Source: an uncultured Burkholderiales bacterium
GTDB lineage: Bacteria; Pseudomonadota; Gammaproteobacteria; Burkholderiales; Burkholderiaceae_C
Assembly (NCBI GenBank): GCA_903887325.1
Contig: CAISPG010000125.1
Coordinates: 1 to 64,000 of the forward strand
Reading direction: 5' to 3'
Length of the DNA stretch: 64,000 nucleotides
Each line of letters starts with the position of its first letter. Within the stretch, counting starts at the first letter, position 1. Of this stretch, positions 27,332 to 35,612 are shown piece after piece. The notes under the pieces are model-generated. The model saw nothing but the letters and a program-made list of their open reading frames with translations, was not told the DNA's origin and ran no database searches. Both the position numbers and the translations under genes were made by a program.

Positions 27332-28390
27332 TTAGGCACGCAACGCGTAAAACGCCAAGGCCGGGCTGCGTATATCGAGTCGCTCAAAATGCTGGAAACC
27401 GGCTTGTGCGGCCAATGAGCGTGCGCGTTTTTCACCCCACCACGCTCCCAGCCCGAGGCCACCGGATGCCAGCGACTGCGGTACGCAATGCAAACAACTG
27501 ATGCCGTACAACATGCGGGCAAACGGATTGGCCAAGTTGTCTTTCAAATCATCGGCGACTTTGGGCTCGACCATCAAATAAGTACCGCCTTGGTTCAAGG
27601 CGCGTCGCATATGGCCAAGTGCTGCCACCGGGTCAGGCAAATCATGAATGACATCAAACGTGCTGATGAAGTCCCAGCCTGTGTCAGTAGGCAATTCTTC
27701 AACGCCGAGTTGTTGGTACTGCAAGCGTTGCGGATCTTCAATCTCCGCAGAGCGTGCTATAGCCAATGCAATCGAATGTGCATCCACATCAATGCCGGTG
27801 ATGTGTGCCGCAGGAAAACCGCGTGCCAAAGCCAAGGGCACCACGCCCATGCCGCAACCGACGTCCAATGCGCGTCCACCCGCCTGCAGTCGCTGCACCA
27901 CCTCCGGCATGAACGGCATCCAGGTTTTAACCAAACGGGATTCATATACTGTGCGGTTCATGTCAGCCAGCGTACGCGGCAATTCACTGCCGTAGTCTTT
28001 GAAGCTGACACCGCCACCGTGCTTGAAAGCATCAACCACTTGCGGAATAGCTGCCGCCATGGTGGGCAGGCTTTGGAACAGACTGGCCAGGTAGTACTCT
28101 GACTCACTGTCCGCCAGAAACAGGGCGTGCTCATCGGGCAGCGTGAAGCTGTGTTGCTCGGCGTCGTATTCCACATACCCCGCACCTGCCATCACGGCCA
28201 GCCACTCCTGCACGTAGCGCTCACCTATGCCTGAACGCTCAGCCAAAGCGGCCGACGTCAAAGCACCGGCATTGGCCATGACTTTGAATAAGCCGGCGCG
28301 GTCACCAACCACCAGCAATGCGCCGGCAAGCGCGGTACTGACATCACCCACCAGTTTCAACATGAATGCGTTTGATTTTTGCTTGTCCAC
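27332..28390 (-). CDS. SAM-dependent methyltransferase with N-terminal winged-helix domain
   Basis: A 352-residue class I methyltransferase. Residues 15-90 form a winged-helix dimerisation-type domain (ALAERSGIGERYVQEWLAVM), as in O-methyltransferases. The SAM site is ALDVGCGMG (174-182), followed by ITGIDVDAHSIALA and FDVIHDLPDP. No metal site or substrate motif is recognised. It is the last gene on this strand after the ABC/HupE cluster, separated by 80 bp that contain three TTGCAA copies, so it may be transcribed separately. Confidence 0.8.
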   Translation of the reverse strand: MDKQKSNAFMLKLVGDVSTALAGALLVVGDRAGLFKVMANAGALTSAALAERSGIGERYVQEWLAVMAGAGYVEYDAEQHSFTLPDEHALFLADSESEYYLASLFQSLPTMAAAIPQVVDAFKHGGGVSFKDYGSELPRTLADMNRTVYESRLVKTWMPFMPEVVQRLQAGGRALDVGCGMGVVPLALARGFPAAHITGIDVDAHSIALAIARSAEIEDPQRLQYQQLGVEELPTDTGWDFISTFDVIHDLPDPVAALGHMRRALNQGGTYLMVEPKVADDLKDNLANPFARMLYGISCLHCVPQSLASGGLGLGAWWGEKRARSLAAQAGFQHFERLDIRSPALAFYALRA

Positions 28391-28420
28391 GCCTTAGCCT
28401 TTGTCGTATGTTGGAGGGAA

Positions 28421-28462
28421 TTGCAATTTCAGGCTTGCAATACGAAAGCAATGATTTTGCAA
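28421..28462. repeat. Three TTGCAA palindromes in 42 bp
   Basis: TTGCAA occurs at 28421-28426, 28435-28440 and 28457-28462, in the short gap upstream of the methyltransferase gene and downstream of the HupE-like gene. The first is extended to ATTGCAAT. The spacing (14 and 22 bp) is not strictly helical. A regulator site is possible but unproven. Confidence 0.35.
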
Positions 28463-28470
28463 CAAGCGGC

Positions 28471-29637
28471 TCAAGCCATCAGCCGTTCAACCAGCCAGAC
28501 GCTGGCCAATACAAACGTGGCGATGGAACCGTATTTCAATAGTTTTTTCTTGGCCTCTGTTGTTTTGAACAGCAGCAAAACCGGCACAGCCACCACGGTG
28601 ACAGCAGACAACTGCCCGAGCTCCACGCCGAGGTTGAAAGCAAACAAGGTTTCCAAAAAATAAAATGAAGACAAGCCCAGGTCTTTCAAACCGTTGGCGA
28701 AACCCATGCCGTGAATCAAGCCGAAAAGAAAAGCTATCTTCCAATGGCTGAAGCGAAAACGGTTCTGTAAATTGAATAGCGCTGACACCATGATGGACAA
28801 GGCGATCATGGATTCGATCAATTTTTCTGGCAGATTCACCCAGCCGAACACAGAAAACGCCAGCGTGATGGAATGCGCAATCGTGAAGGCGGTGATGACT
28901 TTCAAGGCAAATCGCAGCGCCAGTGAATCTACGAAACGTTTGCGGCTGTCTATTGACTGTGCGGGTTGAACCGTCAACATCAGACCAGGTAATAACAAGG
29001 TCATCAGAAACAACAAGTGATCTGTGCCGTTCCAAATATGTCTGGCACCTTCGTGCGTGAACAAGCCTATGGTTGACCAGCGTTTTTCTTCTCCCAGCGC
29101 AAATCGCTGTATGGGCTGGTTTTGATCTATCACGGATGAAATTTCTTCATCGCGTAATTCAATCTTCACAAATGCACGACCGGATTGTTCTTTTTGCGTG
29201 AAGAACTCGTATTTGATGACCAGGAACCTGGCGTCTTTCGGTAAAGCGGGGCCGCTGAACTGCTGGCGCACGTACAAGCCGTCGCTGTGCATCACCACAG
29301 ACTGATTGACAAAATCCAATGCCATGTCTTCTTCATCTATTTCCAGATGCAAAGACTGCTGTAGCGCCTGCGTGATGCAAGCTTGCATGGTTTGTAACTT
29401 ATCCGGCAATAAAGATACATCAGCAGGCTTGCATGTGGCAGGCAGCAAGTTATCCAGATCGCGTGCAATGAAGTCGAACTCCAGTTGTAACTGTCCTGCC
29501 GATTCACTGACTGTCAAATAGCTGTTGCCGGTTTGGTGCGCATGAACCGTGGTCAGCAAGGCCGTCAAGCCAAACAAGGCTAGGCAAACCTGAACAGTTA
29601 CCGCAGATAGTCGCTTGAAGACACGCGTGGTTAGCAT
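28471..29637 (-). CDS. HupE/UreJ-type membrane protein with large periplasmic N-terminal domain
   Basis: A 388-residue protein with a signal peptide ending near VHA, so the mature protein begins AHQTGNSYLTV, a periplasmic domain of about 160 residues, and then six or seven membrane segments. Conserved polar residues inside the membrane are His200 and Asp206-His207 (HIWNGTDHLLFL), His255 (TIAHSITL) and His309 (GLIHGMGFANGL). These match the HupE/UreJ_2 group, related to nickel/cobalt permeases. Substrate metal is unknown. It is the last member of the five-gene ABC cluster, 20 bp after its neighbour. Confidence 0.82.
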   Translation of the reverse strand: MLTTRVFKRLSAVTVQVCLALFGLTALLTTVHAHQTGNSYLTVSESAGQLQLEFDFIARDLDNLLPATCKPADVSLLPDKLQTMQACITQALQQSLHLEIDEEDMALDFVNQSVVMHSDGLYVRQQFSGPALPKDARFLVIKYEFFTQKEQSGRAFVKIELRDEEISSVIDQNQPIQRFALGEEKRWSTIGLFTHEGARHIWNGTDHLLFLMTLLLPGLMLTVQPAQSIDSRKRFVDSLALRFALKVITAFTIAHSITLAFSVFGWVNLPEKLIESMIALSIMVSALFNLQNRFRFSHWKIAFLFGLIHGMGFANGLKDLGLSSFYFLETLFAFNLGVELGQLSAVTVVAVPVLLLFKTTEAKKKLLKYGSIATFVLASVWLVERLMA

Positions 29638-29657
29638 AAGCCCAGTGTTTGCTTGAA

Positions 29658-30329
29658 TTATTTTTTCTTGTTGACTGAAGCTATCAAATCAGTCAGATTG
29701 GTATATTGAAAATTAGGTACGGTGTAGAGAATGCTTGATCCGAATGGCAAGACATAGCGGCTATAGCTGTCTGGTGTGGCTTTGCCAAAGGCCAGATTGA
29801 AGGCGGGCTGTAACTCGTTGGCTTTGTAGCCTATGACCAGCACAGCCGGCATGCCAACGCCGTATTCGTCCGCTGATGGATTGATACAAACCGGCTTGGC
29901 GGCTTCAGGGCCGTTATGACGCGGATGAGCCGAGCTACCTCCTAATGAATTGCATTTATCCTCATATGGTATTTTTTGTTCGCGCTGAGCCCGCGTGAGC
30001 ATATTGAAGGCAAATGTGATGGCCTCTACCTGCTTGGCATCCGCATTGTGAACATTCAATTGCGCATTGTCAGCATGCTGCTGATGGAAGAACCAGGCGC
30101 CTTGCTTGTCGCGTTCAAACCGGTGAGATTTGCCTTCAAGAATGATTTCAATCGCACCAATATCTTCTACCGCAACCGGCACCAGCCACCTGCTGTCACG
30201 CGCTTCTACAACGGCTTGTGGAACCGGTGCATTTTTTTTGGTGATGAAAATAAATGCCGCAAATGAACCGAGCAAAACCCAGATCAATACCAATTTCAAA
30301 GAGCCGACTTTCACCGCTGTTTCCACCAC
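29658..30329 (-). CDS. Membrane-anchored DUF4340-like protein of the ABC cluster
   Basis: A 223-residue protein with one N-terminal membrane segment (LVLIWVLLGSFAAFIFI) and a periplasmic remainder. WLVPVAVEDIGAIEIILEGKSHRFERD resembles the beta strands of DUF4340 proteins, which often accompany GldG-like ABC auxiliary subunits. It has two cysteines (DKCNSLGG, PVCINPS) flanking HPRHN, which could bind metal or form a disulfide. Its start overlaps the upstream gene by 19 bp, a sign of coupling. Family assignment is tentative. Confidence 0.6.
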   Translation of the reverse strand: MVETAVKVGSLKLVLIWVLLGSFAAFIFITKKNAPVPQAVVEARDSRWLVPVAVEDIGAIEIILEGKSHRFERDKQGAWFFHQQHADNAQLNVHNADAKQVEAITFAFNMLTRAQREQKIPYEDKCNSLGGSSAHPRHNGPEAAKPVCINPSADEYGVGMPAVLVIGYKANELQPAFNLAFGKATPDSYSRYVLPFGSSILYTVPNFQYTNLTDLIASVNKKK

Positions 30330-31945
30330 ACAACCATGCCAAGTCCTGCCATCAGCAAAGGTATGGCAATCAGTGAAAGTATGAAAGTGAATTTCATCTG
30401 AATATTGGTCATTTCCACCCTCGGTATGTCGAAGGTCCGGGGTTCTAAACCGATCAGGTTATCGCTGGCTGATAAAAAATTGACTGAGTTCAGAAACAGC
30501 TGACCATTGCCCATCACGTGGAAAAAAGAATTGGTAGCAAAGTCAGAATCCCCGATCACAATGATTTTGGACGGCTTGCGGTCGGTTTTGACGACTGGTG
30601 AAGCTGTGGTTTTTTCCGGCTCATTCGATCGCAGTTGCTTCATGATGTCAGCAGCAGAATTTTCTACAGCCGGACTGAAAATAGACGAGACCATGAGTGT
30701 CAAAGGACCTTTGACGCTGCTGCCTTCAACATAGTCTGTGCTGGTCTTGACCAATGAGGTGTAACTTTTTTGTGAGGTATTGACCACCGGTCTGACCGAA
30801 ACGCCTGCCAGCGGCTCAGGGGTCGGCTGCAAAGGCCTGGCTCCCGGGAAAAAAGTCAGCGGCAATTTCAAGCTGATTTCATGCGGGTTGTAGTTGCTCA
30901 CAGCCGGGGCTGACACATCGGCCCAGAAGTGGGAAGAAGGATCAATGGCCATCCCTTTGCCAAGCACCACACCGTATTGCGCGATCAAACCATCCAGACC
31001 GGTTTCAACAAAAGGGTCGAGCAAAAACAAGGCATTGCCGCCATTGTGCAAATAGGTTTCTATTTGCTTGATTTCTACCGACATCAAAGGCATTTGTGGA
31101 CCGGCTACCACCAGCAATGAGCATTTGGAAAAATCAGTCTGACTTCGTGCCACATTGATTTTTTCAACTTTGTAATTCAATGTTTCCAGTCCGTTACGCG
31201 CCTTGGCCATGCCGTGACGCTCATGGTTGACGATTTTTGTTTCAACCCCGTGCGAATGTCCTGCGCTGCCTTCCATGTGATCATGGGTTTCAAGGCTGAA
31301 AGGGTCAGGCTCGCCATGGCCATCCAGAAAACACGCTGTTTGTTGTTTGCCTTGGGTGACGCGCAATATGCCATTGGCGATATCGGTTTCACTCGGGCTG
31401 TTGACAGTGACTTTGCGTTCTTCACTTTCAATCAATGCAGTGCCTGCATATTCCACGCCACGAAGACGCGCTTGTGAAGGATTGAGCACCGGGTCAAAAA
31501 ACTCTATCGTGATTCTTTTATTCAAATCAGCCATCTGCGCGTACAACTCAACCGTATCGCGCATGCCGCGGTCATGGAAAAACACAATGTGCACCGGCTT
31601 GTCAATGGCGCGAATCAGTTTGATGGTTTGCGGCGCCAGCGAATGCTCGCGATTTTTGGTCAAATCGAAACGCACCGGGTACAAGGCAGCCAACCATGCA
31701 AGCGCCACAAAAATACCGATCAGCCCGACAGTCGACAAAACCAGTTCACCACGGTCATGCCGCAAATACTCTCTGATTTCCGAACGTAAATTGAAAACAG
31801 CGTAGCCGGTTATCAATAATCCGATAGCCAGCAAACCTGTGCTGACCCAACCTGCATCCACCAGCAATGAATCGGCGATCAAAGAAAAAACAACAGCGGC
31901 TAAGCCAATGATAAACAGCAATCCTGCTTGAAATGATTTATTCAT
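30311..31945 (-). CDS. GldG-like ABC-transporter auxiliary protein
   Basis: A 544-residue protein with two N-terminal membrane segments and a further one (about 72-90), a large periplasmic domain, and a C-terminal membrane anchor (IQMKFTFILSLIAIPLLMAGLGMVVWW region). RFDLTKNREHSLAPQT near 92-106 is the signature of the GldG/ABC_transp_aux family. A His-rich stretch at 210-244 (seven His, including HDHMEGSAGHSHG) is unusual and may bind metal. It sits 2 bp after the permease gene. In other bacteria such proteins work with GldA/GldF-type ABC transporters. Confidence 0.85.
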   Translation of the reverse strand: MNKSFQAGLLFIIGLAAVVFSLIADSLLVDAGWVSTGLLAIGLLITGYAVFNLRSEIREYLRHDRGELVLSTVGLIGIFVALAWLAALYPVRFDLTKNREHSLAPQTIKLIRAIDKPVHIVFFHDRGMRDTVELYAQMADLNKRITIEFFDPVLNPSQARLRGVEYAGTALIESEERKVTVNSPSETDIANGILRVTQGKQQTACFLDGHGEPDPFSLETHDHMEGSAGHSHGVETKIVNHERHGMAKARNGLETLNYKVEKINVARSQTDFSKCSLLVVAGPQMPLMSVEIKQIETYLHNGGNALFLLDPFVETGLDGLIAQYGVVLGKGMAIDPSSHFWADVSAPAVSNYNPHEISLKLPLTFFPGARPLQPTPEPLAGVSVRPVVNTSQKSYTSLVKTSTDYVEGSSVKGPLTLMVSSIFSPAVENSAADIMKQLRSNEPEKTTASPVVKTDRKPSKIIVIGDSDFATNSFFHVMGNGQLFLNSVNFLSASDNLIGLEPRTFDIPRVEMTNIQMKFTFILSLIAIPLLMAGLGMVVWWKQR

Positions 31946-31947
31946 GG

Positions 31948-32664
31948 TTATCTACGCATCTTCAGAAAACTGATATTCAAAGTCAGGGCAATGGCAATCA
32001 CAGCCAGGAAAAACGCCAGTGCTTCGCTTCGAAACAGGCCGCTGATGAAGTCACCGAAATGCAATGCAAATGACAGGTTGATAAATAACTCACGCATCAG
32101 CGCGGTAGCCTGTAGACCTTTCAAATGACCGACAAACCAGAAAGCCAGCAACACAGGAATGGTGATGAGTGCGGCAACGATTTGATTTTCAGTCAGAGAA
32201 GAGAAAAACTGACCGATGGCGATGCACGACATGCCAAGCAATACAAAACCCAGGTAGCCTGAAAAAATATTCAAGGTTTGCGGATTACCGTAGATGTACA
32301 ACGGAATCAGGTTGATGCAACTGGCCAAGGTCATCAGCAAAAAGATGGTGACAGCACCAAAGTATTTACCCAAAACCACTTGCCACTTGGCCAACGGCAG
32401 TGTCATCAACAATTCAATCGTGCGCCCGCTGTATTCCGCAGAAAACAAACGCATGGTCAACACCGGAATCAGAGTCAGCAACAAAATACCCATGTTTTGC
32501 AGGGTCTGGTCCATGGTGCCGATACCTGTCAAAAAGATGTTGTAGGTAAAGAAATAACCGGTTCCCAGTAGAAAAACTGCAATCACAAAATAGGCGATAG
32601 GCGAATAAAAGTACGCCAGCATTTCTTTTTGATAGACAGCCTTCAGGCCGTTCAATGCTCTCAT
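31948..32664 (-). CDS. ABC-2-type permease (GldF-like)
   Basis: A 238-residue inner-membrane protein with six hydrophobic segments. The first cytoplasmic helix ALNGLKAVYQKEMLAYFYSPIA and the loop MRLFSAEYSGRTIELLMTLPL before the coupling region are typical of ABC-2 export permeases such as GldF and NosY. It would form the channel with the ATPase encoded 5 bp upstream. The transported substrate is not evident. Confidence 0.88.
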   Translation of the reverse strand: MRALNGLKAVYQKEMLAYFYSPIAYFVIAVFLLGTGYFFTYNIFLTGIGTMDQTLQNMGILLLTLIPVLTMRLFSAEYSGRTIELLMTLPLAKWQVVLGKYFGAVTIFLLMTLASCINLIPLYIYGNPQTLNIFSGYLGFVLLGMSCIAIGQFFSSLTENQIVAALITIPVLLAFWFVGHLKGLQATALMRELFINLSFALHFGDFISGLFRSEALAFFLAVIAIALTLNISFLKMRR

Positions 32665-32669
32665 TTCAC

Positions 32670-33623
32670 TTACTCCGGATTCTTGGATGACTGAGCCACA
32701 TAGCGCAGGAAAACGTTTTCAAGCGTCGGTTTGCGACGCTCAAGCCTTTGCAGCTCTCCTGCTGAAGTTACTGCGCGTGCAATTCGTTGCTGTATGCCTT
32801 CATCCTCAGAAACCATGCAATCAAAGCTCAATAATTTTGCGTTCGGAACGGTTGAAGAATTCACACTGACCACACCGTCTACCGCTTGCAAAGCCTGTTT
32901 GATCGCGGCTTCATCGCCGGCAGCTTCGACCCAAACCACATTGCTTTCTTCGGCGGCCTGCTGCAACCTGTCGGGCGTATCTACAGCCAGCATACGGCCC
33001 TGGTTGATGATGGCGACACGACTGCAAAGCAATGTCACTTCCGACAATATGTGCGTAGACAACAGCACGGCACGTTCATTGCCGAACAAACGGATAACTT
33101 CACGTGTTTCATGTATCTGGCCGGGATCCAGGCTGGCGGTCGGCTCGTCAAGCAACAACACATCCGGGTCACCCAGCAGCGCCTGTGCCAAACCGACACG
33201 CTGGCGATAGCCTTTGGAGAGTTTGTAAATTTCTTTGTCCACCACGGATGCAAGTTTGCAGGCATCCACCACCTTTTCAAGGTGAGCGGGGAATTGAGTT
33301 TTGTTGATGCCCTTGGCGGTTGCCACAAAGCGCAAATAAGATTTCACATCCAGCACGTCGTACAACGGGGGATGCTCGGGCAAATAACCCAATTTTTGCG
33401 AGGCCATGTGGTTTTGAGTAGCCATGTCATACCCGGCGACTTTGACGGTTCCGGAAGTCGTCGATGTAAAACCGGAAATCATGCGCATGGTGGTGGTTTT
33501 GCCCGCACCATTAGGTCCTAAAAAGCCAACAATTTCACCTTTTTTGACATGGAATGAAATATCGTGAATGATGGTCTTGCTACCGTAGCGTTTGGATACT
33601 CTATCTAGTTCAATCATGTTCAT
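32670..33623 (-). CDS. ABC transporter ATP-binding protein (GldA-like)
   Basis: A 317-residue ATPase. Walker A GPNGAGKT is at 36-43, the signature LSKGYRQR near 137, Walker B VLLLDEPTASLDP near 156, and the H-loop His in LLSTHILSE. The C-terminal 90 residues form an extra domain typical of ABC-2 exporters. The start is ATG 33623 or 33617; neither has a strong ribosome site. It is the first gene of the cluster, and the promoter must lie in 33624-33720. Confidence 0.9.
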   Translation of the reverse strand: MNMIELDRVSKRYGSKTIIHDISFHVKKGEIVGFLGPNGAGKTTTMRMISGFTSTTSGTVKVAGYDMATQNHMASQKLGYLPEHPPLYDVLDVKSYLRFVATAKGINKTQFPAHLEKVVDACKLASVVDKEIYKLSKGYRQRVGLAQALLGDPDVLLLDEPTASLDPGQIHETREVIRLFGNERAVLLSTHILSEVTLLCSRVAIINQGRMLAVDTPDRLQQAAEESNVVWVEAAGDEAAIKQALQAVDGVVSVNSSTVPNAKLLSFDCMVSEDEGIQQRIARAVTSAGELQRLERRKPTLENVFLRYVAQSSKNPE

Positions 33624-33667
33624 CTAAGGATTTCGTGAAGGCATTAAGGCGTTCACATTTTCAGCAA

Positions 33668-33699
33668 CTGAAAAAAAGCCCCCACAAAGTGGGGGCTTT
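33668..33699 (-). terminator. Strong terminator of the metallo-beta-lactamase-fold gene
   Basis: Arms AAAGCCCCCAC (33675-33685) and GTGGGGGCTTT (33689-33699) form an 11-bp perfect stem with a 3-nt loop; on the minus strand seven T follow. It ends the 33722-34582 transcript before the ABC cluster, so the two are separate units. Confidence 0.9.
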
Positions 33700-33721
33700 G
33701 CCTCAACCAGTATATGGCTGA

Positions 33722-34582
33722 TTATTTATACCATTTGTTACCACCGGTAGCAAACTGATTACCATCATGAGAGAACAGGAGTTTGGCGCCTTCGAGGTCA
33801 CGCATGAATTTCAGCTTGTTTGCTGAGTCAGACCAGTCTTTGACGCTGTAGTTCAAACCAGCAACATAGCCGTCGGCATTTTCCTGCATCCACAAAGCAT
33901 CTTGCGTGATGATGATGGTGTTGCCTGAACCCAGTTTCACTTTCAGTGACTGGTGACCAATGGTGTGGCCGGGGGTAGAGATGATTTTGACGCTGCCGTC
34001 GCCGAACAGGTCGTAGTCGCCGTCGATTTCGTAGTAGGTGTAGTTACGTGCAGCCATCAAGTCAGCCATCACGAATGTTCCAGGTGTATCACGACCTTGG
34101 AACTTCTCAGGCCACCAGCCTTGGTAGAGTTCTTTCTTCTGGAACACGTGAACTGCTTTAGGGAACATGCCGATATTGCCGGCGTGGTCCAAGTGGCTGT
34201 GTGAAGACACAACAACTTTGACATCAGCAACAGTCAAGCCGACTTTTTCCAGCTGCTTGTCGATCACGTCTGAACGCTTTTGGTTAGGCTTGAGGAAGTC
34301 GCAGTTACCGGCAGACCAGTATTCTTTGCAATTGCCGTCAGAAATAGCTACGTTGTTACCTGTGTCAAACACAACGACGCCTTTGGTCGGGTGCTTGATG
34401 ATCCACATGGACACAGGAATAGTGATGTCCTTGGCAGTGGGGTAGGTGGGGATCAGGCCTTGAATGTTGAAAGGACCAAACATACCGCTGGTGGTCCAAT
34501 AAACTTCCTGTGCGTTAGCAGCAGGTGAGACGCCAGCCATGAGGCCAGCCAACAAAGAGGCGACGAGAGCGATTTTTTTCAT
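33722..34582 (-). CDS. Exported metallo-beta-lactamase-fold hydrolase (AHL-lactonase-like)
   Basis: A 286-residue protein with a signal peptide (cleavage after AANA). Zinc ligands are His128, His130, Asp132 and His133 (SSHSHLDHAG), a His in STPGHTIGHQS, Asp in ITQDALWM and His in FSHDGNQF, the pattern of the AiiA/AttM lactonase branch rather than true beta-lactamases. Two extra cysteines (GNCKEYW, GNCDFLK) may form a disulfide. It has its own promoter and terminator and looks highly expressed. Possible activities are quorum-signal lactonase or another lactone/ester hydrolysis; the substrate is not known. Confidence 0.82.
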   Translation of the reverse strand: MKKIALVASLLAGLMAGVSPAANAQEVYWTTSGMFGPFNIQGLIPTYPTAKDITIPVSMWIIKHPTKGVVVFDTGNNVAISDGNCKEYWSAGNCDFLKPNQKRSDVIDKQLEKVGLTVADVKVVVSSHSHLDHAGNIGMFPKAVHVFQKKELYQGWWPEKFQGRDTPGTFVMADLMAARNYTYYEIDGDYDLFGDGSVKIISTPGHTIGHQSLKVKLGSGNTIIITQDALWMQENADGYVAGLNYSVKDWSDSANKLKFMRDLEGAKLLFSHDGNQFATGGNKWYK

Positions 34583-34636
34583 GTTTGAGTCCTATGCAAG
34601 TGTTGAGAGCAGTGAAAGTTGAAAACTAACCTGACG

Positions 34637-34664
34637 ATATTATTTGGGTTTTATATAAAGTCAA
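34637..34664 (-). promoter_or_regulatory. Promoter of the exported metallo-beta-lactamase-fold gene
   Basis: On the minus strand TTGACT (34659-34664) and TAATAT (34637-34642) are separated by 16 bp, near the sigma-70 consensus. The transcript would have a leader of about 45-50 nt before ATG 34582. Confidence 0.7.
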
Positions 34665-34776
34665 TGATGGTTTTCCGAGCCAGAGCATATTTCTGCCAGG
34701 CGTTTTAGACTGATCACACAAACACTTGGTCCTCATGCGTTACTTGACTGGCATTCAAGGGATTTCCCTAGTATAT

Positions 34777-34815
34777 AAAGCGACAAAATTGTTGCGTTTT
34801 TGATGAAAATTCATC
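34777..34815 (-). terminator. Weak terminator-like hairpins at the tusA end
   Basis: The palindrome GATGAAAATTCATC (34802-34815) overlaps the tusA stop. On the minus strand it is followed by GCAACAA-TT-TTGTCGC and then CTTTATAT. The T-run is poor, so termination is likely weak. Confidence 0.35.
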
Positions 34816-35038
34816 GCCGCTTGAGCACATGCACAAATTCGTCCCCGACAGTTTCCTGCGACATCAGTTCATTGCCGGTTTGTTTGGCAAACGCGGCGAA
34901 GTCGCGCAATGAGCCTTTGTCCGTTGACACCACTTTGAGCAACTGACCGGTTTGCATGGGTGTCAAAGCCTTTTTGGCTTTCAAAATGGGTAAAGGGCAG
35001 TTCAGGCCGCGGGTATCAAGTTCCAGATCAATATGCAT
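34811..35038 (-). CDS. tusA: TusA-family sulfur carrier protein
   Basis: A 75-residue TusA/SirA-like protein. The persulfide-carrying Cys14 is in LNCPLPILKAKKAL, the family CPxP motif. TusA passes sulfur from cysteine desulfurase to tRNA thiolation or other sulfur pathways in the cytosol. It lies 31 bp after the Nudix gene and downstream of cysM, so a sulfur theme (cysteine synthesis, sulfur relay) links the unit. Single-domain TusA-like proteins also serve other sulfur routes; the exact partner is not evident. Confidence 0.9.
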   Translation of the reverse strand: MHIDLELDTRGLNCPLPILKAKKALTPMQTGQLLKVVSTDKGSLRDFAAFAKQTGNELMSQETVGDEFVHVLKRR

Positions 35039-35069
35039 ATGAGAATAAATTCAAAAAATTAACAAGGTT

Positions 35070-35612
35070 TTATTCCAGGCTTTGCGCTGCACGCTCTTCC
35101 CAACTCATGAAACGCGGCTCTATGCCTTGCGTACGCAGCCAGTCCCCCATGGCGTAACCGGTACCGGCTGGCCAACAAATGATGTCTTGGTAGTTGTAGA
35201 GCTTGTATTCAGCCAACTCAGGTGACAAACGCACCTCGCCATCAGCCACTGCATGGTAGGCAATGATGACCTGGTTCATGCGCTGAAAGTCATACACGCC
35301 GATCAATTTAAGCGCAGACACCTTTAAATTGGTTTCCTCAGCGATTTCACGCTTAATGCCTTCCTCCGGCGTTTCGCCCGCTTCCATGAAACCGGTGATC
35401 AAAGCAAAACGTCTGCCGGTCCAGGCGGCGTTGCGCGCCAGCAATATTTGCCCTCTGTATTGCACGATACCGGCAAGCACCGGCGTCGGGTTGTTCCAAT
35501 GCGTCCATTGGCAGACCACGCAACGCATGCGCGCTTTCGGGCCGCCATCTTCTTCTTGCGAGATCAACTGCAATTCCGTAGCGCACATCGGGCAGTATTG
35601 ATATTGGCTCAT
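35070..35612 (-). CDS. Nudix hydrolase with zinc-ribbon N-terminus
   Basis: A 180-residue protein. Residues 7-34 hold four cysteines (CPMC and CVVC) that form a zinc ribbon as in NudC-like proteins, and the Nudix box spans about 74-96 (GFMEAGETPEEGIKREIAEE). It hydrolyses a nucleoside diphosphate linked to another group, possibly NAD(H) or FAD. It overlaps cysM by 4 bp (ATGA), so it is in the cysM operon. At 180 residues it is shorter than E. coli NudC, so the substrate is uncertain. Confidence 0.88.
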   Translation of the reverse strand: MSQYQYCPMCATELQLISQEEDGGPKARMRCVVCQWTHWNNPTPVLAGIVQYRGQILLARNAAWTGRRFALITGFMEAGETPEEGIKREIAEETNLKVSALKLIGVYDFQRMNQVIIAYHAVADGEVRLSPELAEYKLYNYQDIICWPAGTGYAMGDWLRTQGIEPRFMSWEERAAQSLE

